The position numbers were made by a program, and so were the translations under genes. The notes below the pieces were generated by a model, which saw only the letters and a list, made by a program, of their open reading frames with translations, made no database searches and was not told the origin of the DNA. This document shows positions 50,633 through 60,299 of a stretch of 64,000 nt of DNA, piece by piece. Source of the stretch: Streptomyces viridochromogenes DSM 40736 (GTDB taxonomy: Bacteria; Actinomycetota; Actinomycetes; Streptomycetales; Streptomycetaceae). Position 1 is the first letter of the stretch, and every line of letters starts with the position of its first letter. The stretch is from the NCBI RefSeq assembly GCF_000158955.1, contig NZ_GG657757.1:4635290-4699289 (forward strand). The letters are read 5' to 3'.

Positions 50633-50830
50633 CGTGCACCGCCACGGTCCTTGCAACTCGCACCGCTGCGGGAACCGTGGTCCGGTGAGGGGCATGCCTT
50701 CTCGGCGGACGTCGCCGACGCGAAACGTGGTTGCTTCCGCGCACACTTCGACAAGGCGGAGTCGTTCCGCGCGGCGACGTCCTCGGAGGTCATGCGGGTA
50801 GCCCGCTGACGTACTGCTCCGGCCGGGTCG

Positions 50831-52309
50831 CTACGGCAGTGCCGTGGGGTCGCCCGGGCGGTCGTCGCGCGCACCGGACCCGGCGCCGGTGGCAGCGGGC
50901 CGGACCCGCTGACGGACCAGGGCGATCACCACGACGAGCGCCGCGACGAGCAGCGACAGCAGCACGGTCTCCCGCCCGTCGTGCTCGGTGTCGGTGAGCA
51001 TGTAGCCCAGCACGAACACGATCAGCGCGGCCGTGGCCCAGGTCAGGTACGGGTACAGCCACATCTTCACGACGAGCTTCTCCGGCGCCTCGGCCTGGAT
51101 GATCTTCCGCATCCGCAGCTGCGAGAAGCAGATCACCAGCCAGACGAACAGGGCGACCGCTCCCGAGGAGTTCACGAGGAACAGGAAGACGGAGTCCGGG
51201 AACTTGTAGTTGAAGAAGACGGCGATGAAGCCGAACAGGACGGACACGAGGATCGCCGTGCGCGGCACGCCGCGCGAGGTGGTGCGGGCGAACGCCTTCG
51301 GGGCGTCGCCGCGCTGGCCGAGCGAGAAGGCCATGCGGGAGGCGGTGTAGAGGCCGGAGTTGAGACAGGACAGCACGGACGTCAGCACGATGAAGTTCAT
51401 GATCTGGCCGGCGTGCGCGATGTCGAGCGAGTCGAGCGCGGCGACGTAGGAGCCCTTGTCGGTGATGGACTTGCTGTCCCACGGGAGCAGGGAGACCACG
51501 ACGAGGATCGAGCCGAGGTAGAAGACGGCGATGCGCCAGATGACGCTGTTGGTCGCCTTCGTGACCGCACGCTGCGGGTTCTCCGTCTCGCCGGCGGCGA
51601 GCGTCACGATCTCGCTGCCCATGAAGGAGAAGACGACGAGCAGCATGCCGGTGAGGATGGATCCGGGCCCGTGGGGCAGGAAGCCGCCGTGCGCGGTGAG
51701 GTTGCTCAGTCCTGCTTGCTCGCTGTCGACACCGGGAAGCAGCCCGAAGACGGCCAGTCCGCCGATGACGATGAACGCGGCGATCGCGACGACCTTGATC
51801 CCGGCGAACCAGAACTCGAACTCGCCGTACGACCCGACGGAGACCAGGTTGGTGGCGGTCAGCACCAGCATCACGATCAGCGCCCAGCCCCACTGCGGCA
51901 CCGCCGGTATCCAGCCCTCCAGGATCTTCGCCCCGGCGGTCGCCTCGACCGCGAGCACGACGACCCAGAAGAACCAGTAGAGCCAGCCGATGGAGAAGCC
52001 GGCCCAGCGGCCCAGCGCGCGGTCGGCGTGCGCGGAGAAGGAACCGGAGGTCGGGTTGGCGGCCGACATCTCGCCCAGCATCCGCATCACCAGCACCACG
52101 AGCGTGCCGACGAGGGCGTAGGAGAGGAGGATGCCGGGGCCGGCGGTGGCGATGCCGGAGCTGGACCCGACGAAGAGGCCGGCTCCGATGACACCGCCGA
52201 TGGCGATCATCGACAGATGCCGGTTCTTGAGCCCGGCCTGCAGCCCGGCCGAGGGTGGATTCTGGTCGTGGGTGCCGGGTGACACCCTCTTCTCGTTCGT
52301 CGTGCTCAT
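50831..52309 (-). CDS. Amino-acid permease (APC superfamily, GabP/AAT-like)
   Basis: 492 residues with twelve hydrophobic segments. GLKNRHLSMIAIGGVIGAGLFVGSSSGIATAGPG is the signature helix 1 of the AAT group, FSFMGSEIVTLAAGE follows in helix 6 and SCLNSGLYTASRM in helix 8. It should import an amino acid or GABA with protons. Monocistronic as far as can be seen; the region upstream carries no regulator gene. Confidence 0.92.
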   Translation of the reverse strand: MSTTNEKRVSPGTHDQNPPSAGLQAGLKNRHLSMIAIGGVIGAGLFVGSSSGIATAGPGILLSYALVGTLVVLVMRMLGEMSAANPTSGSFSAHADRALGRWAGFSIGWLYWFFWVVVLAVEATAGAKILEGWIPAVPQWGWALIVMLVLTATNLVSVGSYGEFEFWFAGIKVVAIAAFIVIGGLAVFGLLPGVDSEQAGLSNLTAHGGFLPHGPGSILTGMLLVVFSFMGSEIVTLAAGETENPQRAVTKATNSVIWRIAVFYLGSILVVVSLLPWDSKSITDKGSYVAALDSLDIAHAGQIMNFIVLTSVLSCLNSGLYTASRMAFSLGQRGDAPKAFARTTSRGVPRTAILVSVLFGFIAVFFNYKFPDSVFLFLVNSSGAVALFVWLVICFSQLRMRKIIQAEAPEKLVVKMWLYPYLTWATAALIVFVLGYMLTDTEHDGRETVLLSLLVAALVVVIALVRQRVRPAATGAGSGARDDRPGDPTALP

Positions 52310-52711
52310 GAGCGTCCTCGACTAGGGGTCCGGAGATACGAGCGCCAGCCGCGTCCGGCCGACGGCACGGGCGGGCGAAGGGAGGGCGAAATGGGGGAGG
52401 TGACGGGGTACGGCCGCGTTGCCGCAAGCCAAGCCCTGGATCCGGCGCACCTGCGTGATCTCGTGGCGACAGGTGAACTGCGGTTTCCGCACGGGGCGGG
52501 TGATGTGAGACGGCCGGGGTCACACCGGGATGTGGCGGCTCTCCGGATGCCTCATGGCCAGCAAGGCTATGGACGGCCTTCGAAATCCGTACATGCTCCA
52601 TTGTGGAGGGCGGTGGATCGGGGCTTGTCCGGAGTGGAGCACGAGGCGCAACTAGGGCACGTATCGATTCGTGATCAATCTGCGGGATGTGCCTTTGTGG
52701 CACGGTCTGGG
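52310..52711. other. 402-base gap upstream of the permease, no gene seen
   Basis: Should hold the permease promoter. An open plus-strand frame (52391-52822) begins here but its start region lacks coding pattern; it only becomes meaningful where the transposase remnant starts. Confidence 0.4.
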
Positions 52712-53023
52712 CCGGTAGACCCGGAGCGGGAGTTCATCGAGCCGTACCTGCCGATCGGCGTGACGCCGGGGGCTTCAGGCCCTGCTGGAGGGCCTGATCG
52801 CGGAAGCTGCGAAGCGCGGTGAGGTGGACCTGTCCTTGGTCAGGGCAGTGGAGGCGGTAGGCCCGTCAGTCACGACACCGAGCTCCACAAGGAGCGGAAC
52901 ACCGTCGAGCGGGCGATCAACAGGATGAAGGCATGGCGAGGCATCGCCACCCGCTACGACAAGACCCCGGGGAGCTACCTCGGCGGACTCCACCTCCGGG
53001 CCTCCGTGATCCGGGGTGGCTGA
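52712..53023 (+). pseudogene. Internally deleted IS5-family-type transposase remnant
   Basis: Three parts of one transposase follow in order: DPEREFIEPYLPIG (N-terminus), LQALLEGLIAEAAKRGEVDLSLV (before the first catalytic Asp) and ERNTVERAINRMKAWRGIATRYDKTPGSYLGGLHLRASVI (the C-terminal region with the catalytic Glu). The catalytic centre is deleted and stops interrupt. No terminal repeats were found. Confidence 0.75.
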
Positions 53024-53052
53024 TCCACGCCGCCCCGCGGGCACCGCTTGCT

Positions 53053-53361
53053 CTACGCGGGCTGCTTCTCCGCGACGACATCAAGCTGCTCGATCGTGGG
53101 CTCCTCGAAGAGCTCGCCCGTGTTCTCACCGAGCGCTTGGGCGACCTCACCCGACAGGTGCGCCTGGCGCCCGTCGTCGTCGGGAAAGGCGTCGAAGATC
53201 CCGAACGACGAGGGTCCGAACTGGATTCCGAACCATCTGACGGTCTTGGGCTCCCCTTCGACGATCGCCAGCCCCTGGTTCAAGAAGTCGCGGACGTCGT
53301 CTTCCCTGCCGGGCAGTGCTTCGAGGCGTACCAGAACCGCTTTGCTGACCGGTGTTGCCAT
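53053..53361 (-). CDS. Antibiotic-biosynthesis-monooxygenase (ABM) fold small protein
   Basis: 102 residues of ferredoxin-like ABM type: VSKAVLVRLEALPGREDDVRDFLNQGL, FGIFDAFPDDDGRQAHLSGEVAQAL. Members range from quinol monooxygenases to heme-degrading or structural dimers, so the role is open. It lies between insertion-sequence debris and may be part of the mobile surroundings. Confidence 0.8.
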   Translation of the reverse strand: MATPVSKAVLVRLEALPGREDDVRDFLNQGLAIVEGEPKTVRWFGIQFGPSSFGIFDAFPDDDGRQAHLSGEVAQALGENTGELFEEPTIEQLDVVAEKQPA

Positions 53362-53399
53362 CTTGGGTCTTTCTCCTTTGCTCGGTTCGCGCTGTCGCG

Positions 53400-54021
53400 A
53401 TGATCAGAACGCGAACGGCGCTGCGGTGGGTGCAACTGGGCCGCTCAACGCCGGTGCCTGCCGTTCATCGCGTGCTCCTCTCCGGGGACGAGGCTGGATC
53501 GCCGCCATCGAACCGTTGGATCCATCTCTTCCGCCGCGCGTTCCTGGCGTCGCCTCACACAAAACCCAGTCTGCGGGCGACCATCGTCCGATTCGTGGAC
53601 CAGGCGGCGACTTCCTTGGGTAATCCGCCCTAACGGCCGAGGCGGCCCGAGCCGGGCCTGATCAAGAAGCTCTCCGCCGGGCGTCCCGCATGACGGTCGG
53701 AGCGACGGACTGCGGACAGCCACGGGAACCCAGACGTTGGTGGCCGATCTGGTGGCCTGGCCCCTCATCCGCATGCGCCGGCGCAGTGCGGTGGGGGTGT
53801 CGTCGTAGCTGCGGCGCCCTTCCAAACACCTACGTCCAGGAGCGTGATGCGGGCGTCCGTGCCGTACTTGGCCTCGGCGAGCCAGGGACAGACCTCCCGG
53901 CGACGACATGCTTCCGAACGCCGGCGAGGTCCACTCCGCTTTCTCGCCGAGCGTCTGGCCGAGGCACTGCGCGACATCCTTCGTGTCGCCGAGAGCCGGA
54001 GGCGACGGCAGCCGTAAGACA
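53400..54021. other. 622-base gap of apparent gene debris
   Basis: Short overlapping frames on both strands, none with start and coding pattern. A minus-strand piece (WLAEAKYGTDARITLLDVGVWKG, near 53820-53900) looks like protein sequence but changes frame at once. Probably decayed mobile-element cargo. Confidence 0.35.
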
Positions 54022-54061
54022 CCGACGCCCCCTGCCCGATGACTCGGGCAGGGGGCGTCGG
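54022..54061 (-). terminator. 18-bp perfect hairpin after the Fe-S oxidoreductase gene
   Basis: CCGACGCCCCCTGCCCGA pairs fully with TCGGGCAGGGGGCGTCGG around TGAC, 28 bases beyond the stop at 54090. Confidence 0.9.
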
Positions 54062-54089
54062 AACAGTCACAACAGCCCGCGGAGGCGGC

Positions 54090-56402
54090 CTACTTCACCG
54101 GCTCCGGCTCCGGCGCGCTCTCCGAGTCCGCCGTACCCGCCGGCGGCTCCCCGTCGTCGCCCTCGTCCGCTGCCGGGACCGGCGTCTTCACCGAGTCCAG
54201 CAGGAGTTGTGCCACGTCGACGACCTGGATGGACTCCTTGGCCTTGCCGTCGTTCTTCTTGCCGTTGACGGAGTCGGTCAGCATGACGAGGCAGAAGGGG
54301 CAGGCGGTGGAGACGATGTCGGGGTTGACCGAGAGGGCCTCGTCGACGCGCTCGTTGTTGATGCGCTTGCCGATCCGCTCCTCCATCCACATGCGCGCAC
54401 CGCCGGCGCCGCAGCAGAAGCCGCGCTCCTTGTGGCGGTGCATCTCCTCGTTGCGGATGCCCGGGACGGCGGCGATGATCTCGCGCGGCGGTGTGTAGAT
54501 CTTGTTGTGGCGGCCCAGGTAGCAGGGGTCGTGGTACGTGATGATGCCCTCGACCGGCGTGACCGGGATGAGCTTGCCCTCGTCCACCAGGTGCTGGAGC
54601 AGCTGGGTGTGGTGGATGACCTCGTAGTCGCCGCCGAGCTGCGGGTACTCGTTGCCGAGCGTGTTGAGGCAGTGCGGGCAGGTCGCGACGATCTTCTTGG
54701 CCGACTTGGGCTTCGCCGTCTCGGGAACGACCTTGCCGTCCTCGTCCGTCTCCTCGCCGAACGCCATGTTCAGCGCCATGACGTTCTCCATGCCGAGCTC
54801 CTGGAAGAGGGGCTCGTTGCCGAGGCGGCGGGCGGAGTCACCGGTGCACTTCTCGTCGCCGCCCATGATGGCGAACTTGACGCCCGCGATGTGGAGGAGT
54901 TCGGCGAAGGCCTTGGTGGTCTTCTTGGCGCGGTCCTCCAGGGCACCGGCGCAGCCGACCCAGTACAGGTACTCGACCTCGGTGAGGTCCTCGATGTCCT
55001 TGCCGACGACGGGGACCTCGAAGTCGACCTCCTTGAGCCACTCCAGGCGCTGCTTCTTCGCCAGGCCCCAGGGGTTGCCCTTCTTCTCCAGGTTCTTGAG
55101 CATCGTGCCCGCCTCGGACGGGAACGCGGACTCGATCATGACCTGGTAGCGGCGCATGTCGACGATGTGGTCGACGTGCTCGATGTCCACCGGGCACTGC
55201 TCGACGCAGGCGCCGCAGGTGGTGCAGGACCACAGGACGTCCGGGTCGATGACGCCGTTCTCCTCCAGCGTGCCGACCAGGGGGCGCTCGGCCTCGGCCA
55301 GAGCCGCGGCGGGGACGTCCTTCAGCTGCTCCTCGGAGGCCTTCTCCTCGCCCTCCATCGTCTTGCCGCCGCCGGCCAGCAGGTACGGCGCCTTGGCGTG
55401 GGCGTGGTCCCGCAGGGACATGATCAGCAGCTTGGGGGAGAGGGGCTTGCCCGTGTTCCAGGCGGGGCACTGCGACTGGCAGCGGCCGCACTCGGTGCAG
55501 GTGGAGAAGTCCAGCAGGCCCTTCCACGAGTACTGCTCGACCTGGGAGACACCGAAGACGTCGTCCTCGCCCGGGTCGGTGAAGTCGATCGGCTTGCCGC
55601 CGGACGTCATCGGCTGCAGGGCGCCCAGCGCGGTCCCGCCACTCGCCTCGCGCTTGAACCAGATGTTCGGGAAGGCCAGGAAACGGTGCCAGGCGACACC
55701 CATGTTCGTGTTGAGCGAGACGACGATCATCCACACGAAGGACGTGCCGATCTTGATCATCGCGACGAAGTAGACCAGGTTCTGCAGCGCGGAGACGCTC
55801 AGCCCCTTGAAGGCCAGCACCAGCGGATACGACGCGAAGTACGACGCCTCGTAGTGGTCCACGTGGTGGAGTGCGCCCTCCAGGCCCCGCAGCACGTAGA
55901 TCGCCAGGCCGATGGTGAGGATGACGTACTCGACGAAGTACGCCTGACCGGCCTTGGAGCCCGCGAAGCGCGACTTGCGGCCGGCCCGGGACGGCAGGCT
56001 CAGCAGGCGGATCGCGATGAGCACCGCGATGCCCAGCACCGTCATCACGCCGATGAACTCGATGTACAGCTCGAACGGCAGGAAGTCACCGATGACCGGC
56101 AGCACCCAGTCGGCCTGGAACAGCTGGCCGAAGGCCTGGGCGAGGGTCGGCGGCAGCGTCAGGAAGCCGACGGCGACGAACCAGTGCGCGACACCGACGA
56201 TGCCCCACCGGTTCATGCGCGTGTGGCCGAGGAACTCCTTCACCAGGGTCACGCTGCGCTGGTAGGGGTTGTCGGTCCGGGTACCGGCGGGCACGGGCTG
56301 GCCCAGCTTGAAGTACCGGACGAACTGGCCGATCGCGCGTGCTAGCAGCGCAACACCGACCACGGTCAGTACCAGCGACACGATGATCGCGGCGAGTTGC
56401 AT
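54090..56402 (-). CDS. Membrane-bound Fe-S oxidoreductase (HdrD/GlpC-like with cytochrome-b-like N-terminus)
   Basis: 770 residues: five hydrophobic segments in the first 260, resembling the NarI/HdrE-type heme-b anchor; two 4Fe-4S motifs CTECGRCQSQCP and CTTCGACVEQCP (about 300-400); and two CCG domains (WVGCAGA, CPHC, HDPCYLGRHN, GFCCGAGGARMW, CPFCLVML). This is a fused quinone-linked electron-transfer protein, as in heterodisulfide-reductase-like subunits. The acidic C-terminus is species-specific. Highly conserved near dnaK in Streptomyces, from memory. Electron donor unknown. Confidence 0.9.
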   Translation of the reverse strand: MQLAAIIVSLVLTVVGVALLARAIGQFVRYFKLGQPVPAGTRTDNPYQRSVTLVKEFLGHTRMNRWGIVGVAHWFVAVGFLTLPPTLAQAFGQLFQADWVLPVIGDFLPFELYIEFIGVMTVLGIAVLIAIRLLSLPSRAGRKSRFAGSKAGQAYFVEYVILTIGLAIYVLRGLEGALHHVDHYEASYFASYPLVLAFKGLSVSALQNLVYFVAMIKIGTSFVWMIVVSLNTNMGVAWHRFLAFPNIWFKREASGGTALGALQPMTSGGKPIDFTDPGEDDVFGVSQVEQYSWKGLLDFSTCTECGRCQSQCPAWNTGKPLSPKLLIMSLRDHAHAKAPYLLAGGGKTMEGEEKASEEQLKDVPAAALAEAERPLVGTLEENGVIDPDVLWSCTTCGACVEQCPVDIEHVDHIVDMRRYQVMIESAFPSEAGTMLKNLEKKGNPWGLAKKQRLEWLKEVDFEVPVVGKDIEDLTEVEYLYWVGCAGALEDRAKKTTKAFAELLHIAGVKFAIMGGDEKCTGDSARRLGNEPLFQELGMENVMALNMAFGEETDEDGKVVPETAKPKSAKKIVATCPHCLNTLGNEYPQLGGDYEVIHHTQLLQHLVDEGKLIPVTPVEGIITYHDPCYLGRHNKIYTPPREIIAAVPGIRNEEMHRHKERGFCCGAGGARMWMEERIGKRINNERVDEALSVNPDIVSTACPFCLVMLTDSVNGKKNDGKAKESIQVVDVAQLLLDSVKTPVPAADEGDDGEPPAGTADSESAPEPEPVK

Positions 56403-56615
56403 GGGGGCTCCTCGGGCCTGCGAGGCATTTCGTCGGGACTCTCCTCAGGAGGGTTCCCGAAATTACTAAGCGGTAACTTATGCAGTCCGTCTGAGACTAC
56501 CCCTACCTTCCGCCGCACTGTAGTCGGGTGGGGGGTGATCTGAATCGCTGAGGGTCGCCTCAGATCCGGACGTGATCCGGTCGTGTTATTCGTACCGAAT
56601 TGTCATAGTGACGCC

Positions 56616-56628
56616 TAACTTATATCCG
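56616..56628 (+). promoter_or_regulatory. Probable leaderless -10 element of the MraY/WecA-type gene
   Basis: TAACTT (56616-56621) stands seven bases before the GTG start; there is no Shine-Dalgarno. No good -35 is visible. Confidence 0.4.
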
Positions 56629-57659
56629 TGCTCTACGGGATCGCCGCCGCCGCAACCGCCCTCCTTCTCACCGCCCTGCTCGCGGCCCTCCTCCGGGCCC
56701 CCGCTCGCCGGCTGCGCCTGTTCGACCGGCGGCGGCAGCGGGAGGTGCCGTTGTCCGGAGGGCCGGCCGTCGTGCTCGTCACTGGGGCCGTCGTGGGTGC
56801 GGGGCACTGGATCGGGGTCGCGCCGCCCCTGGACGACGAGGTCCTGGAACTCCTCGTCGCCGGGGGCGTGGTCGCCGTGCTCGGGTTCGTCGACGACGTG
56901 TGGCGGCTGCGGCGGCGGGTGCTGGCCGTGGGCACGGCGGTGGCGGCGGCGTGTGTCGTGCCCTACGGGGAGACGGGGATCGGGAGCGGGCTGCTCGCCG
57001 TCGGGTGGGTGGTGTGTGCGACCTTGGGCTTCCGGGGGCTCGATCACGCCGACGGGCTCGCGGGAGCCGTGGGAGTGGTGACGGCCTTCGGCGCGGGGGC
57101 CTGTGCCGCCATCGAGGTGATGGACGGCATCGCCGTGCTGATGAGCGCGCTGGCCGCGGCGCTGACCGGGTTCCTCGTCCACAACTGGCATCCCGCGCGG
57201 GCCGCGCTCGGGGCCAGTGGGTCGATGTCCGCCGGGTTCGTGCTGGCCGGGGGAGTCGTGTACGCGCGGGCCGGGCAGGGGCTCGGGGAGAGCGCGGGGG
57301 TGCTGCTCGCGCTCACCGCCGTGGTGGGTGCCGACGCCGTACTGGTCCTGGTGTCGCGGCGGCTGGACGGGCGGGCCGTTCTGCGGAGCGGGCCGGACCA
57401 TCTCGGGCACCGGCTGCGGCGGCTCGGGCTGACCGCGCCCGGGGCGACTCTGCTGCTGGCGTCCGGCGCGTTCTCCGGCGTGCTCGTCGGGGTACTCGCG
57501 CACGCCGGCTGGGTCGGCACGGACGCCCTGTGGTGGGTGGCGGGCGTGGCTCTCGCCGTCGTACTCGCGCTGTCACGCGTGCGCGTGTACGGTCCCCGCA
57601 GTCCCGGGCGTACGGTATCGACGCAGGTCAGCGCCCCGTTGCGTGTAAGGAACGGATAA
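56628..57659 (+). CDS. MraY/WecA/TagO-family phospho-sugar transferase
   Basis: 343 residues with about ten membrane helices. REVPLSGGPAVVL, VVAVLGFVDDVWRLR (the DDxxD of the family), GLDHADGLAGAVGV and the late HLGHRLRRLGL match polyprenyl-phosphate GlcNAc-1-phosphate transferases. It would load a sugar phosphate onto undecaprenyl phosphate. The DHADGLAG in place of NLxDGLDG departs from WecA. It stands alone, close to dnaK. Confidence 0.85.
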   Translation: MLYGIAAAATALLLTALLAALLRAPARRLRLFDRRRQREVPLSGGPAVVLVTGAVVGAGHWIGVAPPLDDEVLELLVAGGVVAVLGFVDDVWRLRRRVLAVGTAVAAACVVPYGETGIGSGLLAVGWVVCATLGFRGLDHADGLAGAVGVVTAFGAGACAAIEVMDGIAVLMSALAAALTGFLVHNWHPARAALGASGSMSAGFVLAGGVVYARAGQGLGESAGVLLALTAVVGADAVLVLVSRRLDGRAVLRSGPDHLGHRLRRLGLTAPGATLLLASGAFSGVLVGVLAHAGWVGTDALWWVAGVALAVVLALSRVRVYGPRSPGRTVSTQVSAPLRVRNG

Positions 57660-57661
57660 GA

Positions 57662-57682
57662 GTTGAGCCTGCCCGACTCAGC
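57662..57682. promoter_or_regulatory. Degenerate second HAIR-like site
   Basis: GTTGAGC-N7-ACTCAGC matches 10 of 14 positions of the HAIR consensus with the right spacing, 52 bases upstream of the perfect site. Confidence 0.5.
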
Positions 57683-57686
57683 TCTG

Positions 57687-57715
57687 TTGACCGGTTGGGG
57701 GCCGTCGTGCACACT
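57687..57715 (+). promoter_or_regulatory. dnaK operon promoter
   Basis: TTGACC at 57687-57692 as -35 and CACACT at 57710-57715 as a poor -10, 17 bases apart; the HAIR operator starts at the end of the -10. Confidence 0.55.
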
Positions 57716-57734
57716 TGAGTCCGTTCCACTCAAG
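57714..57734. promoter_or_regulatory. HAIR operator for HspR
   Basis: CTTGAGT-N7-ACTCAAG, an exact match to the HAIR consensus bound by HspR, overlapping the start of the dnaK transcript. Known from Streptomyces as the autoregulatory site of the operon. Confidence 0.95.
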
Positions 57735-57753
57735 TCAGCTGGAGGAATCAACC

Positions 57754-59610
57754 ATGGCACGTGCGGTCGGCATCGACCTGGGCACGACTAACTCCGTCGT
57801 CAGCGTTCTGGAGGGCGGCGAGCCCACCGTCATCACCAACGCCGAGGGCGCCAGGACCACGCCGTCCGTCGTCGCCTTCGCCAAGAACGGTGAGGTGCTC
57901 GTCGGAGAGGTGGCCAAGCGCCAGGCGGTCACGAACGTGGACCGGACCATCCGCTCCGTGAAGCGCCACATGGGCACGGACTGGAAGATCGAGCTCGACG
58001 GGAAGCCCTTCAACCCGCAGCAGATCAGCGCCTTCGTGCTCCAGAAGCTGAAGCGTGACGCCGAGTCCTACCTGGGCGAGAAGGTGACCGACGCGGTCAT
58101 CACCGTCCCGGCGTACTTCAACGACTCCGAGCGTCAGGCCACGAAGGAGGCCGGCGAGATCGCCGGTCTGAACGTGCTGCGCATCGTCAACGAGCCCACC
58201 GCGGCCGCCCTGGCGTACGGCCTCGACAAGGACGACCAGACCATCCTGGTCTTCGACCTCGGTGGCGGTACGTTCGACGTCTCGCTGCTGGAGATCGGCG
58301 ACGGCGTCGTCGAGGTGAAGGCCACCAACGGTGACAACCACCTCGGTGGTGACGACTGGGACCAGCGCGTCGTCGACTACCTGGTCCAGCAGTTCCAGTC
58401 CGGCCACGGCGTGGACCTGGGCAAGGACAAGATGGCCCTGCAGCGTCTGCGCGAGGCCGCCGAGAAGGCGAAGATCGAGCTGTCCTCGTCCACCGAGACC
58501 TCGATCAACCTGCCCTACATCACCGCCTCCGCCGAGGGCCCCCTGCACCTCGACGAGAAGCTCACCCGCGCCCAGTTCCAGCAGCTGACCGCGGACCTGC
58601 TGGAGCGCTGCAAGACGCCGTTCCACAACGTCATCAAGGACGCCGGCATCTCCATCAGCGAGATCGACCACGTCGTCCTGGTCGGCGGCTCCACCCGTAT
58701 GCCCGCCGTCGCCGAGCTCGTCAAGGAGCTGACCGGCGGCAAGGACGCCAACAAGGGCGTCAACCCGGACGAGGTCGTCGCCATCGGCGCCGCCCTGCAG
58801 GCCGGTGTCCTCAAGGGCGAGGTCAAGGACGTCCTGCTCCTCGACGTCACCCCGCTGTCCCTCGGCATCGAGACCAAGGGCGGCATCATGACCAAGCTCA
58901 TCGAGCGCAACACCACGATCCCGACCAAGCGGTCCGAGATCTTCACGACGGCCGAGGACAACCAGCCGTCCGTGCAGATCCAGGTCTACCAGGGCGAGCG
59001 CGAGATCGCGGCGTACAACAAGAAGCTCGGGATGTTCGAGCTGACCGGTCTGCCCCCGGCGCCCCGCGGCGTCCCGCAGATCGAGGTCTCCTTCGACATC
59101 GACGCCAACGGCATCATGCACGTGACCGCGAAGGACCTGGGCACGGGCAAGGAGCAGAAGATGACCGTCACCGGCGGCTCCTCGCTGCCGAAGGACGAGG
59201 TCGACCGCATGCGCCAGGAGGCCGAGCAGTACGCGGAGGAGGACCACAAGCGCCGCGAGGCCGCCGAGTCCCGCAACCAGGGCGAGCAGCTCGTCTACCA
59301 GACCGAGAAGTTCCTCAAGGACAACGAGGACAAGGTCCCGGGCGAGATCAAGACCGAGGTCGAGGAAGCCGTGGGTGAGCTGAAGGAGAAGCTCAAGGGC
59401 GAGGACACGGCCGAGATCCGCACCGCCACGGAGAAGGTCGCGGCCGTCTCGCAGAAGCTCGGCCAGGCCATGTACGCCGACGCGGGCGCCGCGCAGGCCG
59501 CCGACGGCGCAGCCGCCGGAGCCGGTGCGGGCGCCGGTGACGCCAAGGCCGACGACGACGTCGTCGACGCCGAGATCGTCGACGAGGACCGGAAGGACGG
59601 TGCCGCGTGA
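57754..59610 (+). CDS. dnaK: Chaperone DnaK (Hsp70)
   Basis: 618 residues: GIDLGTTNSVVSVLEGGEP phosphate loop, VFDLGGGTFDVSLLE, LVGGSTRMPAV in the ATPase domain; LLLDVTPLSLGIETKGG at the linker; and a C-terminal lid with an Ala/Gly-rich tail. The actinobacterial deletion in the nucleotide-binding lobe is as usual. GGAGGAA precedes the ATG. First gene of the dnaK-grpE-dnaJ-hspR operon; repressed by HspR with DnaK as corepressor in known Streptomyces. Confidence 0.98.
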   Translation: MARAVGIDLGTTNSVVSVLEGGEPTVITNAEGARTTPSVVAFAKNGEVLVGEVAKRQAVTNVDRTIRSVKRHMGTDWKIELDGKPFNPQQISAFVLQKLKRDAESYLGEKVTDAVITVPAYFNDSERQATKEAGEIAGLNVLRIVNEPTAAALAYGLDKDDQTILVFDLGGGTFDVSLLEIGDGVVEVKATNGDNHLGGDDWDQRVVDYLVQQFQSGHGVDLGKDKMALQRLREAAEKAKIELSSSTETSINLPYITASAEGPLHLDEKLTRAQFQQLTADLLERCKTPFHNVIKDAGISISEIDHVVLVGGSTRMPAVAELVKELTGGKDANKGVNPDEVVAIGAALQAGVLKGEVKDVLLLDVTPLSLGIETKGGIMTKLIERNTTIPTKRSEIFTTAEDNQPSVQIQVYQGEREIAAYNKKLGMFELTGLPPAPRGVPQIEVSFDIDANGIMHVTAKDLGTGKEQKMTVTGGSSLPKDEVDRMRQEAEQYAEEDHKRREAAESRNQGEQLVYQTEKFLKDNEDKVPGEIKTEVEEAVGELKEKLKGEDTAEIRTATEKVAAVSQKLGQAMYADAGAAQAADGAAAGAGAGAGDAKADDDVVDAEIVDEDRKDGAA

Positions 59611-60263
59611 CGGAGGAGACCCCGGGCTTCGACGAGCAGCAGCCCGACGTCCCTTCCGGCGCCACCTCCGACGACGCCGAGCCGAAGGCCGCCTCCCCCT
59701 CCGCTGAGGAGGGGGCGGCCCCGGCCGGGGACACGGGCCAGGACGTGGCTCTGGTGGCCCAGCTGGACCAGGCCCGCACGGCGCTCAGCGAGCGCACGGC
59801 GGACCTCCAGCGCCTCCAGGCCGAGTTCCAGAACTACCGCCGCCGGGTCGAGCGTGACCGGATCGCGGTCAAGGAGATCGCCATCGCGAACCTCCTGACC
59901 GAGCTCCTGCCCGTGCTCGACGACATCGGCCGCGCCCGCGAACACGGCGAACTGGTCGGCGGCTTCAAGTCCGTCGCCGAGTCGCTGGAGGGCACCGCGG
60001 CGAAGATGGGCCTGCAGCAGTTCGGCAAGGAGGGCGAGCCCTTCGACCCGACGATCCACGAAGCCCTGATGCACAGCTACGCACCGGACGTCACCGAGAC
60101 GACGTGCGTGGCGATTCTGCAGCCCGGGTACCGGATCGGCGAGCGCACCATCCGCCCCGCGCGGGTGGCCGTGGCCGAACCCCAGCCGGGGGCACAGACG
60201 GTCAAGGCGGACGAGTCCGCCGACGCCGACGACAAGGAGAGCGGTGGCCCGGACGAGGGCTGA
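59607..60263 (+). CDS. grpE: Nucleotide exchange factor GrpE
   Basis: 218 residues: a disordered acidic N-terminus (about 1-45), a long coiled coil (LDQARTALSERTADLQRLQAEFQNYRRRVERD) and the beta domain (FDPTIHEALMHSYAPDVTETTCVAILQPGYRIGERTIRPARVAV). It releases ADP from DnaK. GTG start overlapping the dnaK stop (GTGA). Confidence 0.96.
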   Translation: MTEETPGFDEQQPDVPSGATSDDAEPKAASPSAEEGAAPAGDTGQDVALVAQLDQARTALSERTADLQRLQAEFQNYRRRVERDRIAVKEIAIANLLTELLPVLDDIGRAREHGELVGGFKSVAESLEGTAAKMGLQQFGKEGEPFDPTIHEALMHSYAPDVTETTCVAILQPGYRIGERTIRPARVAVAEPQPGAQTVKADESADADDKESGGPDEG

Positions 60264-60299
60264 CGTCATAACGGACGAAGGGAAGGAGGGACGTCGAGG

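Noticed and set aside
50640..50820. Short plus-strand tail (FRAHFDKAESFRAATSSEVMRVAR)
   Set aside because: Reads like protein but has no start or recognisable family and is very short; could be debris after the serine hydrolase gene.
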